This document shows, one piece after another, positions 1-8,808 of a stretch of 64,000 bases of DNA. Every line of letters begins with the position of its first letter. Within the stretch, counting starts at the first letter, position 1. A program made the translations under genes and the position numbers. The DNA is taken from assembly GCF_000521785.1 (NCBI RefSeq), contig NZ_JALZ01000003.1, positions 62,001-126,000 of the forward strand, given 5' to 3'. Source of the DNA: Roseivivax halodurans JCM 10272. GTDB lineage: Bacteria > Pseudomonadota > Alphaproteobacteria > Rhodobacterales > Rhodobacteraceae. The notes under the pieces were generated by a model. It worked only from the letters and a program-made list of their open reading frames with translations. It did no database searches and was not told the DNA's origin.

Positions 1-1058
1 TCGGGATCGGCCTCGAGCAGGAAGCTCCGGTCCACCTCGTCGAGCGCAAGCGAGATCCGCGCAGTTCCTGCCGCGACCCCGTAATCGTCCGTCGCCTGGA
101 ACGGCAGGGACGCCTCGCCGTCCCAAGTTGTCTCGAAGGCTCCCGCCCGGGCCACTCCGGGGGCGGCATCGGCGGTCATCATCACGTCCCAGGCCCGGCC
201 GCCGGGACCGTCGACCGCGATCCGGCCCGACCGCGCGATGTCGAAGGCCTGTGCGGTTTCCTGCGCCTGCGCGTCCGATTGCTCGAAGGGGCGTCCCGAC
301 ACGGTCTCGGCCACGGAAAGCGCGCCCGCCTCGCCGTACATACGGAGCGTCACGCGGCTGCCCTCGGGCACGGAGACGGACTCCGCGTTTATGTCGTTGA
401 GATAGAGCGCTGGCTTGCGGGTATAGGCGGGTGGTTCGATCCAGCCCTCCCAAGTGGGGCCCGTCGCGAGCTCGCTGCCGCCTCCCGGCCCCATGCCCGT
501 CACGGACTGTACCCGCAGGACCGAACCGAAGAGCAGCGCGACGCAGAGCGCGAGAAGCGCGACGTAGCGCAGCGCATAGGGATCGGCGTCGGCCACACGA
601 AGATCGGGGCGGACGCCGCGCGCCTCGCCAAGCCGCGCCCGCATCCGGCTTTGGTGGGCGGCCCAGAGCGCCGAGGACGCCGCGTCCCTGTCCCCGATTG
701 CCTGCCGATCGAGCGATGCGCGAATGGGATGACCGCGCATGGTCGCATCGAGCCGGGCGAGAGCACCCTCGCGGCTCGGCCATGCGAATCGCCGCACGCC
801 GCGGATCAGCGCCCAGAGGGTCGTCACGCCTGCGATTGCCGCGACCGCCCAAACGACCCAGAGCGCCACCATGTCCTGAAGTCCGAGCATCAGGGCGGCG
901 AGCACCGCAAAGAGCACCGACCAGAGCGGCCAGAAGGCGCGCACGATGCGTTCCGCGACCATGCCCGCGCGAGTAAGGGCGAGCGGGCGCGCAACGGATC
1001 TGAGGATGTCGGCGGGGGTGGAGCGGTGGTTAGTGCTTTCGGTGGTGCTGTCGGCCAT
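1..1058 (-). CDS. TIGR02302/DUF4175 family membrane protein, N-terminal part (cut by window edge)
   Basis: The reading frame is open from an ATG at 1058 to the first base of the window, so about 352 N-terminal residues are present and the stop lies outside. A Shine-Dalgarno-like GGGAG precedes the ATG. Two hydrophobic segments near residues 30-80 (a WPLWSVLFAVL stretch, then WVVWAVAAIAGV) and another near 180 suggest a membrane-anchored protein. A proline-rich stretch WEGWIEPPAYT and a later DDYGVAAG motif match my memory of TIGR02302, a long family often found next to lysA in Rhodobacterales. It follows lysA by 53 nt on the same strand, so co-transcription is likely. Its biochemical function is unknown; an envelope role is only inferred from the membrane segments. 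Confidence 0.8.
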   Translation of the reverse strand, partial: MADSTTESTNHRSTPADILRSVARPLALTRAGMVAERIVRAFWPLWSVLFAVLAALMLGLQDMVALWVVWAVAAIAGVTTLWALIRGVRRFAWPSREGALARLDATMRGHPIRASLDRQAIGDRDAASSALWAAHQSRMRARLGEARGVRPDLRVADADPYALRYVALLALCVALLFGSVLRVQSVTGMGPGGGSELATGPTWEGWIEPPAYTRKPALYLNDINAESVSVPEGSRVTLRMYGEAGALSVAETVSGRPFEQSDAQAQETAQAFDIARSGRIAVDGPGGRAWDVMMTADAAPGVARAGAFETTWDGEASLPFQATDDYGVAAGTARISLALDEVDRSFLLEADP

Positions 1059-1111
1059 GCGATCTCCCGGTCCGGGGAAGCCGCGCTTCCCTCAGGGGCA
1101 AGGCCGCGCGG

Positions 1112-2386
1112 TCAGTCCTCGCGCAACCATTGCGGAATGGTATCGCGCGAAATCATCTCGTCAAAGGTCGGCCGCTCGCGAATGACGGCATGGTGATCGC
1201 CCTTCACCAGAACCTCCGGCACCAGCGGCCGCGTGTTGTACTCGCTCGCCATCACCGCGCCATACGCGCCCGCAGAGCGGAAGGCGACAAGATCGCCCGC
1301 GGCAAGCTCCGGCATCTCGCGAGATTTTGCGAAAGTGTCCCCGCTTTCGCAGACCGGTCCTACGATATCGTAAACCGCGCGTTCGGCGCCCGGCTCGGGC
1401 TCGGCCACCGGCACTATGTCGTGCCAGGCATCGTACATCGCCGGGCGGATGAGGTCGTTCATTGCCGCGTCGAGGATCAGGAACCTTCGTCCCTCGCCCT
1501 CCTTTACGTAGATCACGCGGGCAAGCAGGATGCCCGCGTTCCCCGCGATCAGACGTCCGGGCTCGATCTCGATCTCGCAGCCGAGATGGCCCACCGTGCG
1601 CCGGATCAGCGCGCCGTAATCAAATGGCAGCGGCGGCTTCTCGTTGGTGTTCTGGTAGGGGATCCCGAGGCCACCGCCGAGGTCGAGCCGGTCGATCCGG
1701 TGCCCGTCAGCGCGCAGCTGCTCGGTCAGCTCGGCGACCTTGGTAAAGGCGCCCTCGAAGGGCGCAAGCTCGGTCAGTTGCGAGCCGATATGCACGTCGA
1801 TGCCCACGACCTCGATCCCCGGCAGGCGGGCGGCCTCGGCATAGACGTCGCGGGCGCGGGAGATCGGCACGCCGAACTTGTTCTCCGACTTGCCGGTCGA
1901 GATCTTGGCATGGGTCTTCGCGTCGACGTCCGGGTTCACGCGGATCGTCACCGGCGCGGTCAGGCCGAGCCCCCGCGCCACCTCAGAAATGAGTGCAAGC
2001 TCCGGCTCGCTCTCGACGTTGAACTGCCGCACGCCCCCGGCCAGAGCCTGTGCGATCTCCTCGCGGGTCTTGCCGACGCCCGCAAAGACGATGCGTTCAC
2101 CCGGCACGCCGGCCGCCTTGGCCCGGGCGTATTCGCCGCCCGAGACCACGTCCATACCCGCGCCGAGCTGGGCCAGCGTTTTCAGGATCGCCTGATTGGA
2201 GGCCGCCTTCATCGCGTAGCAGACGAGATGCGGCATGCCGTCGAGCGCCTCGTCGAACAGCCGGAAATGCCGCTCGAGCGTCGCGGTGGAATAGACGTAG
2301 GCGGGCGTGCCCACCTCGGCCGCGATCTCGGTCAAGTTCACGTCCTCGGCGTGCAGGACGCCGTTCCGATAGAGAAAATGATCCAT
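1112..2386 (-). CDS. lysA: Diaminopimelate decarboxylase
   Basis: LysA is the PLP enzyme that decarboxylates meso-diaminopimelate to lysine, the last step of lysine synthesis, in the cytoplasm. The 424-residue length is normal. An early YAMKAASNQ motif carries the PLP lysine, the glycine loop DLGGGLGIPY binds the phosphate, and IEPGR and CESGDTFA match the alanine-racemase-fold and C-terminal catalytic parts. I chose the ATG beginning MDHFLYRNG; an upstream in-frame ATG at 2440 would add 18 residues without similarity to the family. It lies 69 nt after cyoD and before the TIGR02302 gene. In relatives I remember lysA close to argH and a small lipoprotein, so the cyo genes appear to interrupt that order here. 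Confidence 0.97.
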   Translation of the reverse strand: MDHFLYRNGVLHAEDVNLTEIAAEVGTPAYVYSTATLERHFRLFDEALDGMPHLVCYAMKAASNQAILKTLAQLGAGMDVVSGGEYARAKAAGVPGERIVFAGVGKTREEIAQALAGGVRQFNVESEPELALISEVARGLGLTAPVTIRVNPDVDAKTHAKISTGKSENKFGVPISRARDVYAEAARLPGIEVVGIDVHIGSQLTELAPFEGAFTKVAELTEQLRADGHRIDRLDLGGGLGIPYQNTNEKPPLPFDYGALIRRTVGHLGCEIEIEPGRLIAGNAGILLARVIYVKEGEGRRFLILDAAMNDLIRPAMYDAWHDIVPVAEPEPGAERAVYDIVGPVCESGDTFAKSREMPELAAGDLVAFRSAGAYGAVMASEYNTRPLVPEVLVKGDHHAVIRERPTFDEMISRDTIPQWLRED

Positions 2387-2455
2387 GACACCCCTCGCGA
2401 CGACGCCGGGGGTGTAGCCGAGTGCGGCGCGGCGCTCCACCCCCGAAAAGGTCGC

Positions 2456-2806
2456 CTAGTGCCCCTGCATCATCCGCATGTTCATGTCGCCGACCACCCA
2501 GATCGTGCCGAAGGCCATGATGCCGAGCAGAAGGATCGTGAAGAGCAGCATCAGGAGATCCTCGCGCTTCTGCCGCGAGAGGTCGATGTGCAGGAAGATG
2601 CGGATATGCACGAGGATCTGCCCGAGCGCGAGAATGACGAGGGCCGGAAAGACCCATGTCACCGGGAGGTAATCCGTCATCACCGACATGAAGGACATGA
2701 CGGTGAGCACCACGGAGAGGACGAGGCCGATGGTATAGAAACGGCGCTCCTCGTATTCCTCGCGGTTGCGCGCGGTCAGTTCGAGCTTGTCGAGAACGCG
2801 TCTCAT
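2456..2806 (-). CDS. cyoD: Cytochrome bo3 quinol oxidase subunit IV
   Basis: This is a 116-residue membrane protein with three hydrophobic helices (about residues 25-45, 48-70 and 85-108), the size and layout of CyoD. CyoD is the small subunit IV that assists assembly of the copper centre in bo-type ubiquinol oxidases. The C-terminus MNMRMMQGH is short and polar, as usual for subunit IV. The ATG overlaps the cyoC stop codon by 4 nt (ATGA), so translation is probably coupled. It is last of four cyo genes in the order A-B-C-D. No farnesyltransferase gene cyoE follows; lysA comes next. Confidence 0.93.
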   Translation of the reverse strand: MRRVLDKLELTARNREEYEERRFYTIGLVLSVVLTVMSFMSVMTDYLPVTWVFPALVILALGQILVHIRIFLHIDLSRQKREDLLMLLFTILLLGIMAFGTIWVVGDMNMRMMQGH

Positions 2807-3432
2807 GCCACCCCCGCGAGATAAACCATGGAGAAGATGCCGACCCAGACGAGATCGAGGAAATGCCAGTAGAGTCCCATGCGGGTGATCCGGCTCTTGA
2901 TCTGGTCGGTGAGGCCGAATTTCAGGATCTGCCCGGTCATCGCCGCCATCCAGAGAAGGCCACCGGCGACGTGCAGACCGTGCAGGCCGACAAGGGCCCA
3001 GAGCGCGGAGAGGAACCCCGACCTCTGCGGCACCGCGCCCTCCTTGATCATGTGGTAGAAGTCGTAGAGCTCGAGCATCAGGAACCCGAGCGCCGAAGTC
3101 GCCGCGATGGCGAGCCAGCCGAGCGTGCGCCAGATGATGTCGTGATACTTCATCGACAGGCTGGCCCATGAAAACGCGAAGGACGAGCCGAGCAGCAGCG
3201 CCGTCTGCATCGCGATCGAGGTCAGATTCGTGACCTCCGCCGGGCCGGGCCCTCCCGCGGTCGCGTCCTTCATGGTGGCGAAGATCGCGAAGACGATGCC
3301 GAAGGTCACGAGGTCGGACATCAGGAACGTCCAGAACCCGAAGACCGTGACCTCCGCATGTTCGGCATCGCCCGAATATCCGAGGTTCATCCCCGGATGG
3401 AGGTTTTCGTTCGTCGTTGCCGTATCGCTCAT
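2803..3432 (-). CDS. cyoC: Cytochrome bo3 quinol oxidase subunit III
   Basis: CyoC is the heme-copper oxidase subunit III in the five-helix form used by quinol oxidases. The 209-residue protein has about five hydrophobic helices, beginning near FGFWTFLMSDLVTFG, and contains LVGLHGLHV and YWHFLDLVWVG, which are typical subunit III motifs. The start chosen is the ATG at 3432, which begins MSDTATTNEN and overlaps the cyoB stop by 4 nt. A longer frame upstream is only antisense or shifted cyoB sequence. The gene sits between cyoB and cyoD with 4-nt overlaps on both sides, implying a single coupled translation unit. Confidence 0.95.
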   Translation of the reverse strand: MSDTATTNENLHPGMNLGYSGDAEHAEVTVFGFWTFLMSDLVTFGIVFAIFATMKDATAGGPGPAEVTNLTSIAMQTALLLGSSFAFSWASLSMKYHDIIWRTLGWLAIAATSALGFLMLELYDFYHMIKEGAVPQRSGFLSALWALVGLHGLHVAGGLLWMAAMTGQILKFGLTDQIKSRITRMGLYWHFLDLVWVGIFSMVYLAGVA

Positions 3433-5510
3433 GACGCGACCACCATGTCCGTATCCGCAAGTCCCCGGTTCCGGCTGTCGGTCTCGTGATCCCGCGTCAC
3501 CGGCGTTGCGAGCGAGATCGCCTCGATCCACGCGTTGTGATGGCGGCGCACCTCCGCGGCGGGAATGGTGACCTCGTCGTGCTCGATGAACGAGGTGACG
3601 AAGAACCAGCCGACGACGACGAGCACCGATAGGATGACCAGCCACCACATCCACCAGGTCACGCCGAAACCGAAGGCGGTGGTGGCGATGAACATGATCA
3701 TGCCGGCCGAGGTATTCCGCGGCAGATGGATGTCCTTGTAGTCGGGCGGCTGCACGAAGGGCTTACCATCGACCTTCTCGCGGGCGAAGGCGTCGCGCTC
3801 GGCGATGTGCGGGATCACGGCGAAGTTCCAGGGCGGCGGAGGCGCCGGCGTCGCCCATTCGAGCGTCCGGCCGTCCCACGGATCACCGAGCGGCACCGCC
3901 AGCTTGTCGCGCTGCCGGATCGAGATCCAGAGCGTCGCGATGAGCCCCAGAAGCGCGCATCCGATTAGCAGAGCCCCGAAGAGCGTGAGATACATGTAGG
4001 GCAGCAGCGCCGGATCCTCGAAGCCCGATGAGCGCCGCGGGTAGCCCATCAGACCGACGAAGTAGAGCGGCAGGAAGGTCAGGCTGAAGCCGACGATCCA
4101 GAGGATCGCGGTGACCTGCCCCGCCGTCTCGTGAAGGCGGAACCCGAAGGCTTTCGGAAACCAGATATGGATGCCGGCGAAGACCCCGAACAGGAGGCCC
4201 GGCAGCAGCACGTTGTGGAAATGCGCCACGATGAACTGGGTGTTGTGCACTTGCCAGTTGATCGCCGGGTTGGCGAGGATCATGCCCGAGAGACCGCCGA
4301 TCACGAAGAGCATGAAGAATCCGGTCATGTAGATCATCGGCGTTGTCATGCGGATGCGCCCGCGCCAAAGTGTCGCCATCCAGACATAGACCTTCACCCC
4401 CGTCGGGATCGCGATGATGCCGGTGGCGATGCCGAAGGCGACGTTGATCGTGGCCGAGTTTCCCATGGTGAAGAAATGGTGCAGCCAGACGCAGAAGCTG
4501 ATCACCGAGATCGACATGGTCGCCAGGACGAGGGAGGTGTAGCCGTAGAGGCGCTTGGCGGCGAAGGTCGAGGTCAGCTCCGAGAAGATGCCGTAGGCGG
4601 GCAGCACGAGGATGTAGACCTCGGGATGGCCGAACATCCAGAAGAGGTTGGCGTAGTTCATCATGTTGCCGCCGAGGTCGTTCGTGAAGAAGTGGAACCC
4701 TAGCGTGCGGTCGAGCGCCTGCATGAACGCGGCGACAGTCAGCGGCGGCAGCGCGAACACCAGCAGGATCGAGGTGCAGAGCGCCGTCCAGACGAAGACC
4801 GGCATGCGCATGTAGGTCATGCCCGGGGCGCGCATCTTGTAGATGGTGACCGAGAAGTTCAGCCCCGAGAACATCGAGCCGAAACCCGAGAGCGCGATCG
4901 CCCAGATCCAGTAATCGGGCCCCGGTCCGGGATCGAAGGTGGAGCCCGTGAAGGGGGGATAGGCCGTCCAGCCCCCGATCTGGAACTTGCCGACCACGAG
5001 GCTGATCATGCAGAGCGCGGCGCCGGTCGCCGTCAGACCGAGGCTGATCTGGTTCAGCACCGGGAACGCCATGTCCCGCGCGCCGATCTGGAGCGGGATG
5101 AGGTAGTTCATGAAGCCGGTGATGAACGGCATCGCCACGAAGAAGATCATGATCGTGCCGTGGGTCGAGAAGAGCTCGGCCCAATGCTCTTCCGAGAGCA
5201 CCCCGCCGTTCAGCGCGGTCGTCTGATGGGCGCGCATCGCCATGCCCTCGGCGACGCCGCGGGCGAACATCACGAAGCCCAGCACCATGTACATGATGCC
5301 GATCTTCTTGTGGTCGACCGAGGTGAGCCATTCGCGCCAGAGCCAGCCCCAGCGTCCCATCACGGTCAGCAGGACGGCCACCGCGAGGGCGCCGATCACC
5401 ACCATCCATGCCGCACCGGAGCCGACGAGATTGTCGATGCTGAACTCGTGCGTGAAGAGGTGCACGGGCTTGAGGTCGCTCCATTCAAGGCGACCGAAGG
5501 GGAAGTTCAT
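3429..5510 (-). CDS. cyoB: Cytochrome bo3 quinol oxidase subunit I
   Basis: CyoB is the catalytic subunit that reduces O2 at a heme-CuB site and pumps protons while oxidising ubiquinol. The protein is 693 residues, close to the 663 of E. coli CyoB, with about 15 helices. The active-site motif GHPEVYILVLP holds a CuB histidine and the cross-linked tyrosine; HHFFTMG is the CuB histidine pair; AHFHNVLLPG carries the two heme-binding histidines. The low-spin heme histidine is in FSTHG (H117). By alignment from memory to the E. coli quinol-site residues R71, D75, H98 and Q101, this protein has R84, E88, H109 and E112, two conservative changes. Start and stop both overlap neighbours by 4 nt. Confidence 0.97.
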   Translation of the reverse strand: MNFPFGRLEWSDLKPVHLFTHEFSIDNLVGSGAAWMVVIGALAVAVLLTVMGRWGWLWREWLTSVDHKKIGIMYMVLGFVMFARGVAEGMAMRAHQTTALNGGVLSEEHWAELFSTHGTIMIFFVAMPFITGFMNYLIPLQIGARDMAFPVLNQISLGLTATGAALCMISLVVGKFQIGGWTAYPPFTGSTFDPGPGPDYWIWAIALSGFGSMFSGLNFSVTIYKMRAPGMTYMRMPVFVWTALCTSILLVFALPPLTVAAFMQALDRTLGFHFFTNDLGGNMMNYANLFWMFGHPEVYILVLPAYGIFSELTSTFAAKRLYGYTSLVLATMSISVISFCVWLHHFFTMGNSATINVAFGIATGIIAIPTGVKVYVWMATLWRGRIRMTTPMIYMTGFFMLFVIGGLSGMILANPAINWQVHNTQFIVAHFHNVLLPGLLFGVFAGIHIWFPKAFGFRLHETAGQVTAILWIVGFSLTFLPLYFVGLMGYPRRSSGFEDPALLPYMYLTLFGALLIGCALLGLIATLWISIRQRDKLAVPLGDPWDGRTLEWATPAPPPPWNFAVIPHIAERDAFAREKVDGKPFVQPPDYKDIHLPRNTSAGMIMFIATTAFGFGVTWWMWWLVILSVLVVVGWFFVTSFIEHDEVTIPAAEVRRHHNAWIEAISLATPVTRDHETDSRNRGLADTDMVVAS

Positions 5511-6514
5511 TGGTCAGCCTCCGGCAGAACGCCGCTGGAAAGGTTGTACGTGGGTGATCCCGGCTGCGCGTCCCGCGCGACGCCCTCCGGGTTCTGGTAG
5601 CGGTCGATCACCCTGTCGAAGATGTCGGTCGCCTCGAGCCGGAAGAGGATCGGGGTCGTGCCATCGAGCCCGAGCGCCTCGCGCGCATCCGCGACCGAGC
5701 CCGACTGAGCGATGATCGCATAGGTCTCGTCGTCGAGAACCGGTCCCTCCTGCGCGCGGGAGATCCAGCTGCGATAGGCGCCCGGCGAGACCGCGCGCAC
5801 CTCGGCCCGCTGGCCCGACATGCCGAGCCCGGTATATTGCGTATTAATCGCCTCGGTCCGCCCCTCGCGGTCGGCGATGAGGTTGAGACGGGTCGCCATG
5901 CGCGGCATCGCGTAGATCTGCCCGCCGATCCGCGGCACGAGGAAGGCCTGCATCACCGTGTCCGTCGTCAGGCGCATCGCCACCGGGTGGCCGACCGGCA
6001 TCACCATCTCGCCCATGCTCGCGACGCCTTGGTCGGGGTAGAGAAAGAGCCACTTCCAGTCGAGACCGACGACATCCATGTCGACCTGCGGCCCCGCGAG
6101 CTCGATGTTCAACTCCTCCGCCATCTTCGCGTCGATGGTCCGGTAGGGGTCGATCCTGAACGTCGCCTGCGCGAGCCAAATCCCGAGGAAGGCGACGATC
6201 ACGATCGGCAGGCCCCACATCCCGACCTCGAGCCAGGTGTCGAAGTGCCATTGCGGACGGTAGGTCGCCTTGGTGTTGGTCCGCCGGTAGCGCCACATGA
6301 TGAACGGAGTGCCGAGGAGGACAGGGAGGATCGCCACCATTACGGCGACCGTGGCCCAGACAAGCTCGGTCCGCTGGATCTCCGCGATGGGTCCGAGAGG
6401 ATGGAGAAATCCGCTTGGATCTGCGGCAAGCGGGCCTGCAACGAGAATGGTCATGAGGCAGAGCCCCGCGGCCGCGCTGCGGCGCGCCAAGCGGCTGCGA
6501 GTGTCTGGCGTCAT
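5507..6514 (-). CDS. cyoA: Cytochrome bo3 quinol oxidase subunit II
   Basis: Subunit II of a heme-copper oxidase, 335 residues: an N-terminal signal-like segment, two transmembrane helices (about 45-70 and 90-115) and a periplasmic cupredoxin domain. Cytochrome c oxidases carry a CuA site with a CxxxC loop and a following H and M. The equivalent loop here reads INTQYTGLGMSGQ and has no cysteine, so CuA is absent, which is the mark of a quinol oxidase. I chose the ATG at 6514 (MTPDTRSRLARR), which places a positively charged stretch before the hydrophobic signal; an upstream in-frame ATG at 6646 adds 44 residues of low-complexity sequence. First gene of cyoABCD; no clear FNR box was seen upstream. 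Confidence 0.95.
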   Translation of the reverse strand: MTPDTRSRLARRSAAAGLCLMTILVAGPLAADPSGFLHPLGPIAEIQRTELVWATVAVMVAILPVLLGTPFIMWRYRRTNTKATYRPQWHFDTWLEVGMWGLPIVIVAFLGIWLAQATFRIDPYRTIDAKMAEELNIELAGPQVDMDVVGLDWKWLFLYPDQGVASMGEMVMPVGHPVAMRLTTDTVMQAFLVPRIGGQIYAMPRMATRLNLIADREGRTEAINTQYTGLGMSGQRAEVRAVSPGAYRSWISRAQEGPVLDDETYAIIAQSGSVADAREALGLDGTTPILFRLEATDIFDRVIDRYQNPEGVARDAQPGSPTYNLSSGVLPEADQ

Positions 6515-6662
6515 CCGGTCTCCGGCTGGCTTGGCGTCGGGGGTGGACCTGTCAGGCCTCGACGCCAAGGATGTGGCGGCTCCGGCGCGTGACAACGCGG
6601 GGGGAGCGACAATTTTTGCGATACCGGGATTGCCGCAATCGTTCACGGCACCGTGATGACCC

Positions 6663-6977
6663 TCAGACGGGGCGTGATCGGAACCAGAGGTAGAGGGGCA
6701 GACCGCAGCTCACACCGATGCAGAACGTCGCCGGGATTGCGAGGAGCGCCACCCAGTTCCGGCGCGTCACCGCCTCGAAGAGGACCCAGACCGTGAGCGT
6801 GATCGCGGCGATGGTGAGGTCCCAGACGAGCCCGGTGGTCGAGGCGTTGACGTACCACGCGTCGATCATCGCCCCGAAGCTCCAGCCGTTCTGCGAAAGG
6901 TACGTCACGAACCAGTACATCGGATGCACGGCGCCCCAGAGCGCGAGCGCGAGCCAGACGGGACGCATGCGGCTCAC
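6663..6977 (-). CDS. DUF2834 family small membrane protein
   Basis: A 104-residue protein with three hydrophobic helices (about 6-25, 48-68 and 75-98) and short charged loops. The overall pattern, with a tryptophan- and tyrosine-rich first helix and a VWDLTIAAITLTVWVLFEA core, matches my memory of DUF2834, a family of unknown function. Two starts are possible: GTG at 6977, which overlaps the stop of the preceding lipoprotein gene as GTGA, and ATG at 6968; the GTG fits the overlap habit of this region. It is followed by cyoA after about 150 nt. No function can be assigned; co-transcription with argH and perhaps cyo is inferred from spacing. Confidence 0.75.
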   Translation of the reverse strand: MSRMRPVWLALALWGAVHPMYWFVTYLSQNGWSFGAMIDAWYVNASTTGLVWDLTIAAITLTVWVLFEAVTRRNWVALLAIPATFCIGVSCGLPLYLWFRSRPV

Positions 6978-7255
6978 CGCTCGATCCCCAGGGTGAAATT
7001 GCCCTTCCGCACGAGATATCCGCCGCCGACGATTGCCCCGTCCGATCCAAAGCCCGCCGAGACATAGCCGGTGGACTGAACGCCGTCGCCGTTGCGGTCC
7101 TCGGGAAAGACGCCGCCGCTTCGCACCATGCGCTGACGCTCCACCGGATCGGCGTCGAAATAGTCGGCGGCGTTCGGCGAGCGCGACTCTCCCGGCGCAT
7201 CCGGTCCCCCGCAGGCCGCGAGTGCCAGAAGCGACAGGAGCGCCACCCGCGTCAT
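6974..7255 (-). CDS. Small predicted lipoprotein
   Basis: A 93-residue protein with a lipoprotein signal: positively charged start, hydrophobic LLSLLALA and the lipobox LAAC-G, with Cys15 as the probable lipidated residue. The mature part is polar and glycine-rich, ending in repeated glycine/valine segments (SAGFGSDGAIVGGGYLVRKG). I do not recognise a family. It sits between another very small lipoprotein and the DUF2834 gene, with 4-nt overlaps at both ends (ATGA and GTGA), so the three genes are translated as one unit behind argH. Because Asp follows two positions after the cysteine-glycine rather than directly at +2, outer-membrane sorting is plausible, but that is only inference. Confidence 0.7.
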   Translation of the reverse strand: MTRVALLSLLALAACGGPDAPGESRSPNAADYFDADPVERQRMVRSGGVFPEDRNGDGVQSTGYVSAGFGSDGAIVGGGYLVRKGNFTLGIER

Positions 7256-7395
7256 CCGCGGATCCCCATGCCGGCGGTGCCGCTCAGGGAGATGCCGAGG
7301 CCAGGGCTGCGCTGCGGCGGATCCGGGCGCTCCGGCTCACCGTCCGCGCCGCAGGCGGCGAGTGCCACAAAGGCCAGAACCGCAAGGCGTTTCAT
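7252..7395 (-). CDS. Very small lipoprotein following argH (possible LptM-like)
   Basis: A 47-residue product with a clear lipoprotein signal peptide [15 protein letters not shown]; Cys15 is the predicted lipid site. The mature peptide is only about 33 residues, proline- and glycine-rich. The ATG overlaps the argH stop by 4 nt, and its own stop overlaps the next lipoprotein start by 4 nt. Tiny lipoproteins in the argH/lysA neighbourhood of alphaproteobacteria are often annotated as LptM/YifL-like, the factor that aids LptD maturation in E. coli, where it neighbours dapF. The signal and position fit, but the mature sequence lacks a strong family motif, so the name is tentative. Confidence 0.65.
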   Translation of the reverse strand: MKRLAVLAFVALAACGADGEPERPDPPQRSPGLGISLSGTAGMGIRG

Positions 7396-8783
7396 CCCAG
7401 GACCTCCTTCCATCGCGCGACCTGCTCGCGCACCCGAACCGGCGCGGTGCCGCCGTAGCTGGTGCGGCTTGCCACCGAATTGTGCACGCCGAGCACGTCG
7501 AAGACGGACGTGTCGATGCCCTCGTGCACCTCCTTCATGTCCTCGAGCGTCAGATCGGGCAAGTCACAGCCGCGTGCCTCGGCCTTCGCGACGAGCGATC
7601 CGGTGACGTGGTGCGCCTCACGGAACGGCAGGTTCCGCTCGCGCACGAGCCAGTCGGCGAGGTCCGTCGCGGTCGAGAAGCCGTGCCCTGCCGCGCCTTC
7701 GAGGGCATCGCGGTTGGCGGTCATGTCGCCCACCATCCCGGTCATCGCGGCGAGCGCCAGAAGCCAGTTGTCGGCGGCGTCGAAGACCTGCTCCTTGTCC
7801 TCCTGCATATCCTTGGAATAGGCCAGCGGGAGCCCCTTCATCACCGTCATCAGCGCAACTTGGGCGCCGAAGATGCGGCCGATCTTGGCGCGGATGAGCT
7901 CGGCCGCGTCGGGGTTCTTCTTCTGCGGCATGATCGACGAGCCGGTCGAGAACCGGTCGCTGAGGGCCACGAACCGGAACTGCGCTGACGACCAGATCAC
8001 CAGCTCCTCGGCGAAGCGCGACAGGTGCATGGCGGAGATCGAGGCGACCGACAGGAATTCGAGCGCGAAGTCGCGGTCGCTGACGGCGTCGAGCGAGTTG
8101 GCAGTCGGACGGTCGAAGCCGAGCGCCGCGGCGGTCATGTCGCGGTCAATCGGGAAGCCGGTGCCGGCGAGCGCGGCACTGCCCAGAGGGCATTCGTTCA
8201 TGCGCTTTCGTGCATCGCGGACGCGAGAGAGATCGCGGCCGAACATCTCGACATAGGCCATCATGTGGTGGCCCCAGGTCACCGGCTGCGCCGTCTGCAG
8301 ATGCGTGAAGCCCGGCATGACCCAGTCGGCGCCCGCCTCGGCCTGGTCGAGCAGCGCAGCGATCAGGGCCGTAAGCCCTTGATCCGCCGCATCGAGCTGG
8401 TCCCGGACCCAGAGCTTGAAATCGGTCGCCACCTGATCGTTGCGCGAGCGCGCGGTGTGCAGGCGCCCGGCGGCGGGGCCGACGATCTCCTTGAGGCGCG
8501 CTTCCACGTTCATGTGGATGTCCTCGAGCGCGGCGCTGAATTCGAAGCTGCCGCCCTCGATCTCTGACAAGACGGTGAGCAAGCCTTCCCTCATGGCCTC
8601 GGCGTCGCTAGCCTCCACGATGCCTGTGGCGGCGAGCATCGCCGCATGGGCCCTCGAGCCGGCGATGTCCTGCGCCGCCAGCCGCTTGTCGAAGTCGATC
8701 GAGGCGTTTATCGCCTCCATGATCGCATCCGGACCGGCGGCGAAGCGGCCGCCCCACATCTGGTTCGAGGTCGTCTCGGCCAT
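7392..8783 (-). CDS. argH: Argininosuccinate lyase
   Basis: ArgH cleaves argininosuccinate to arginine and fumarate, the last step of arginine synthesis. The 463-residue protein has the fumarase/aspartase superfamily signature [12 protein letters not shown] around residue 280, with the catalytic serine in the flexible loop, plus [13 protein letters not shown] and [11 protein letters not shown], the other two conserved regions. The start is the ATG giving [14 protein letters not shown], the usual N-terminus; an in-frame ATG 5 codons upstream is less typical. Its promoter must lie in the 25-nt gap to the divergent thioredoxin-like gene or within that gene. It leads the minus-strand chain argH-lipoprotein-lipoprotein-DUF2834. 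Confidence 0.97.
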   Translation of the reverse strand: MAETTSNQMWGGRFAAGPDAIMEAINASIDFDKRLAAQDIAGSRAHAAMLAATGIVEASDAEAMREGLLTVLSEIEGGSFEFSAALEDIHMNVEARLKEIVGPAAGRLHTARSRNDQVATDFKLWVRDQLDAADQGLTALIAALLDQAEAGADWVMPGFTHLQTAQPVTWGHHMMAYVEMFGRDLSRVRDARKRMNECPLGSAALAGTGFPIDRDMTAAALGFDRPTANSLDAVSDRDFALEFLSVASISAMHLSRFAEELVIWSSAQFRFVALSDRFSTGSSIMPQKKNPDAAELIRAKIGRIFGAQVALMTVMKGLPLAYSKDMQEDKEQVFDAADNWLLALAAMTGMVGDMTANRDALEGAAGHGFSTATDLADWLVRERNLPFREAHHVTGSLVAKAEARGCDLPDLTLEDMKEVHEGIDTSVFDVLGVHNSVASRTSYGGTAPVRVREQVARWKEVLG

Positions 8784-8808
8784 GTCCTGTCGCCTCAATG
8801 GAGTTGAA

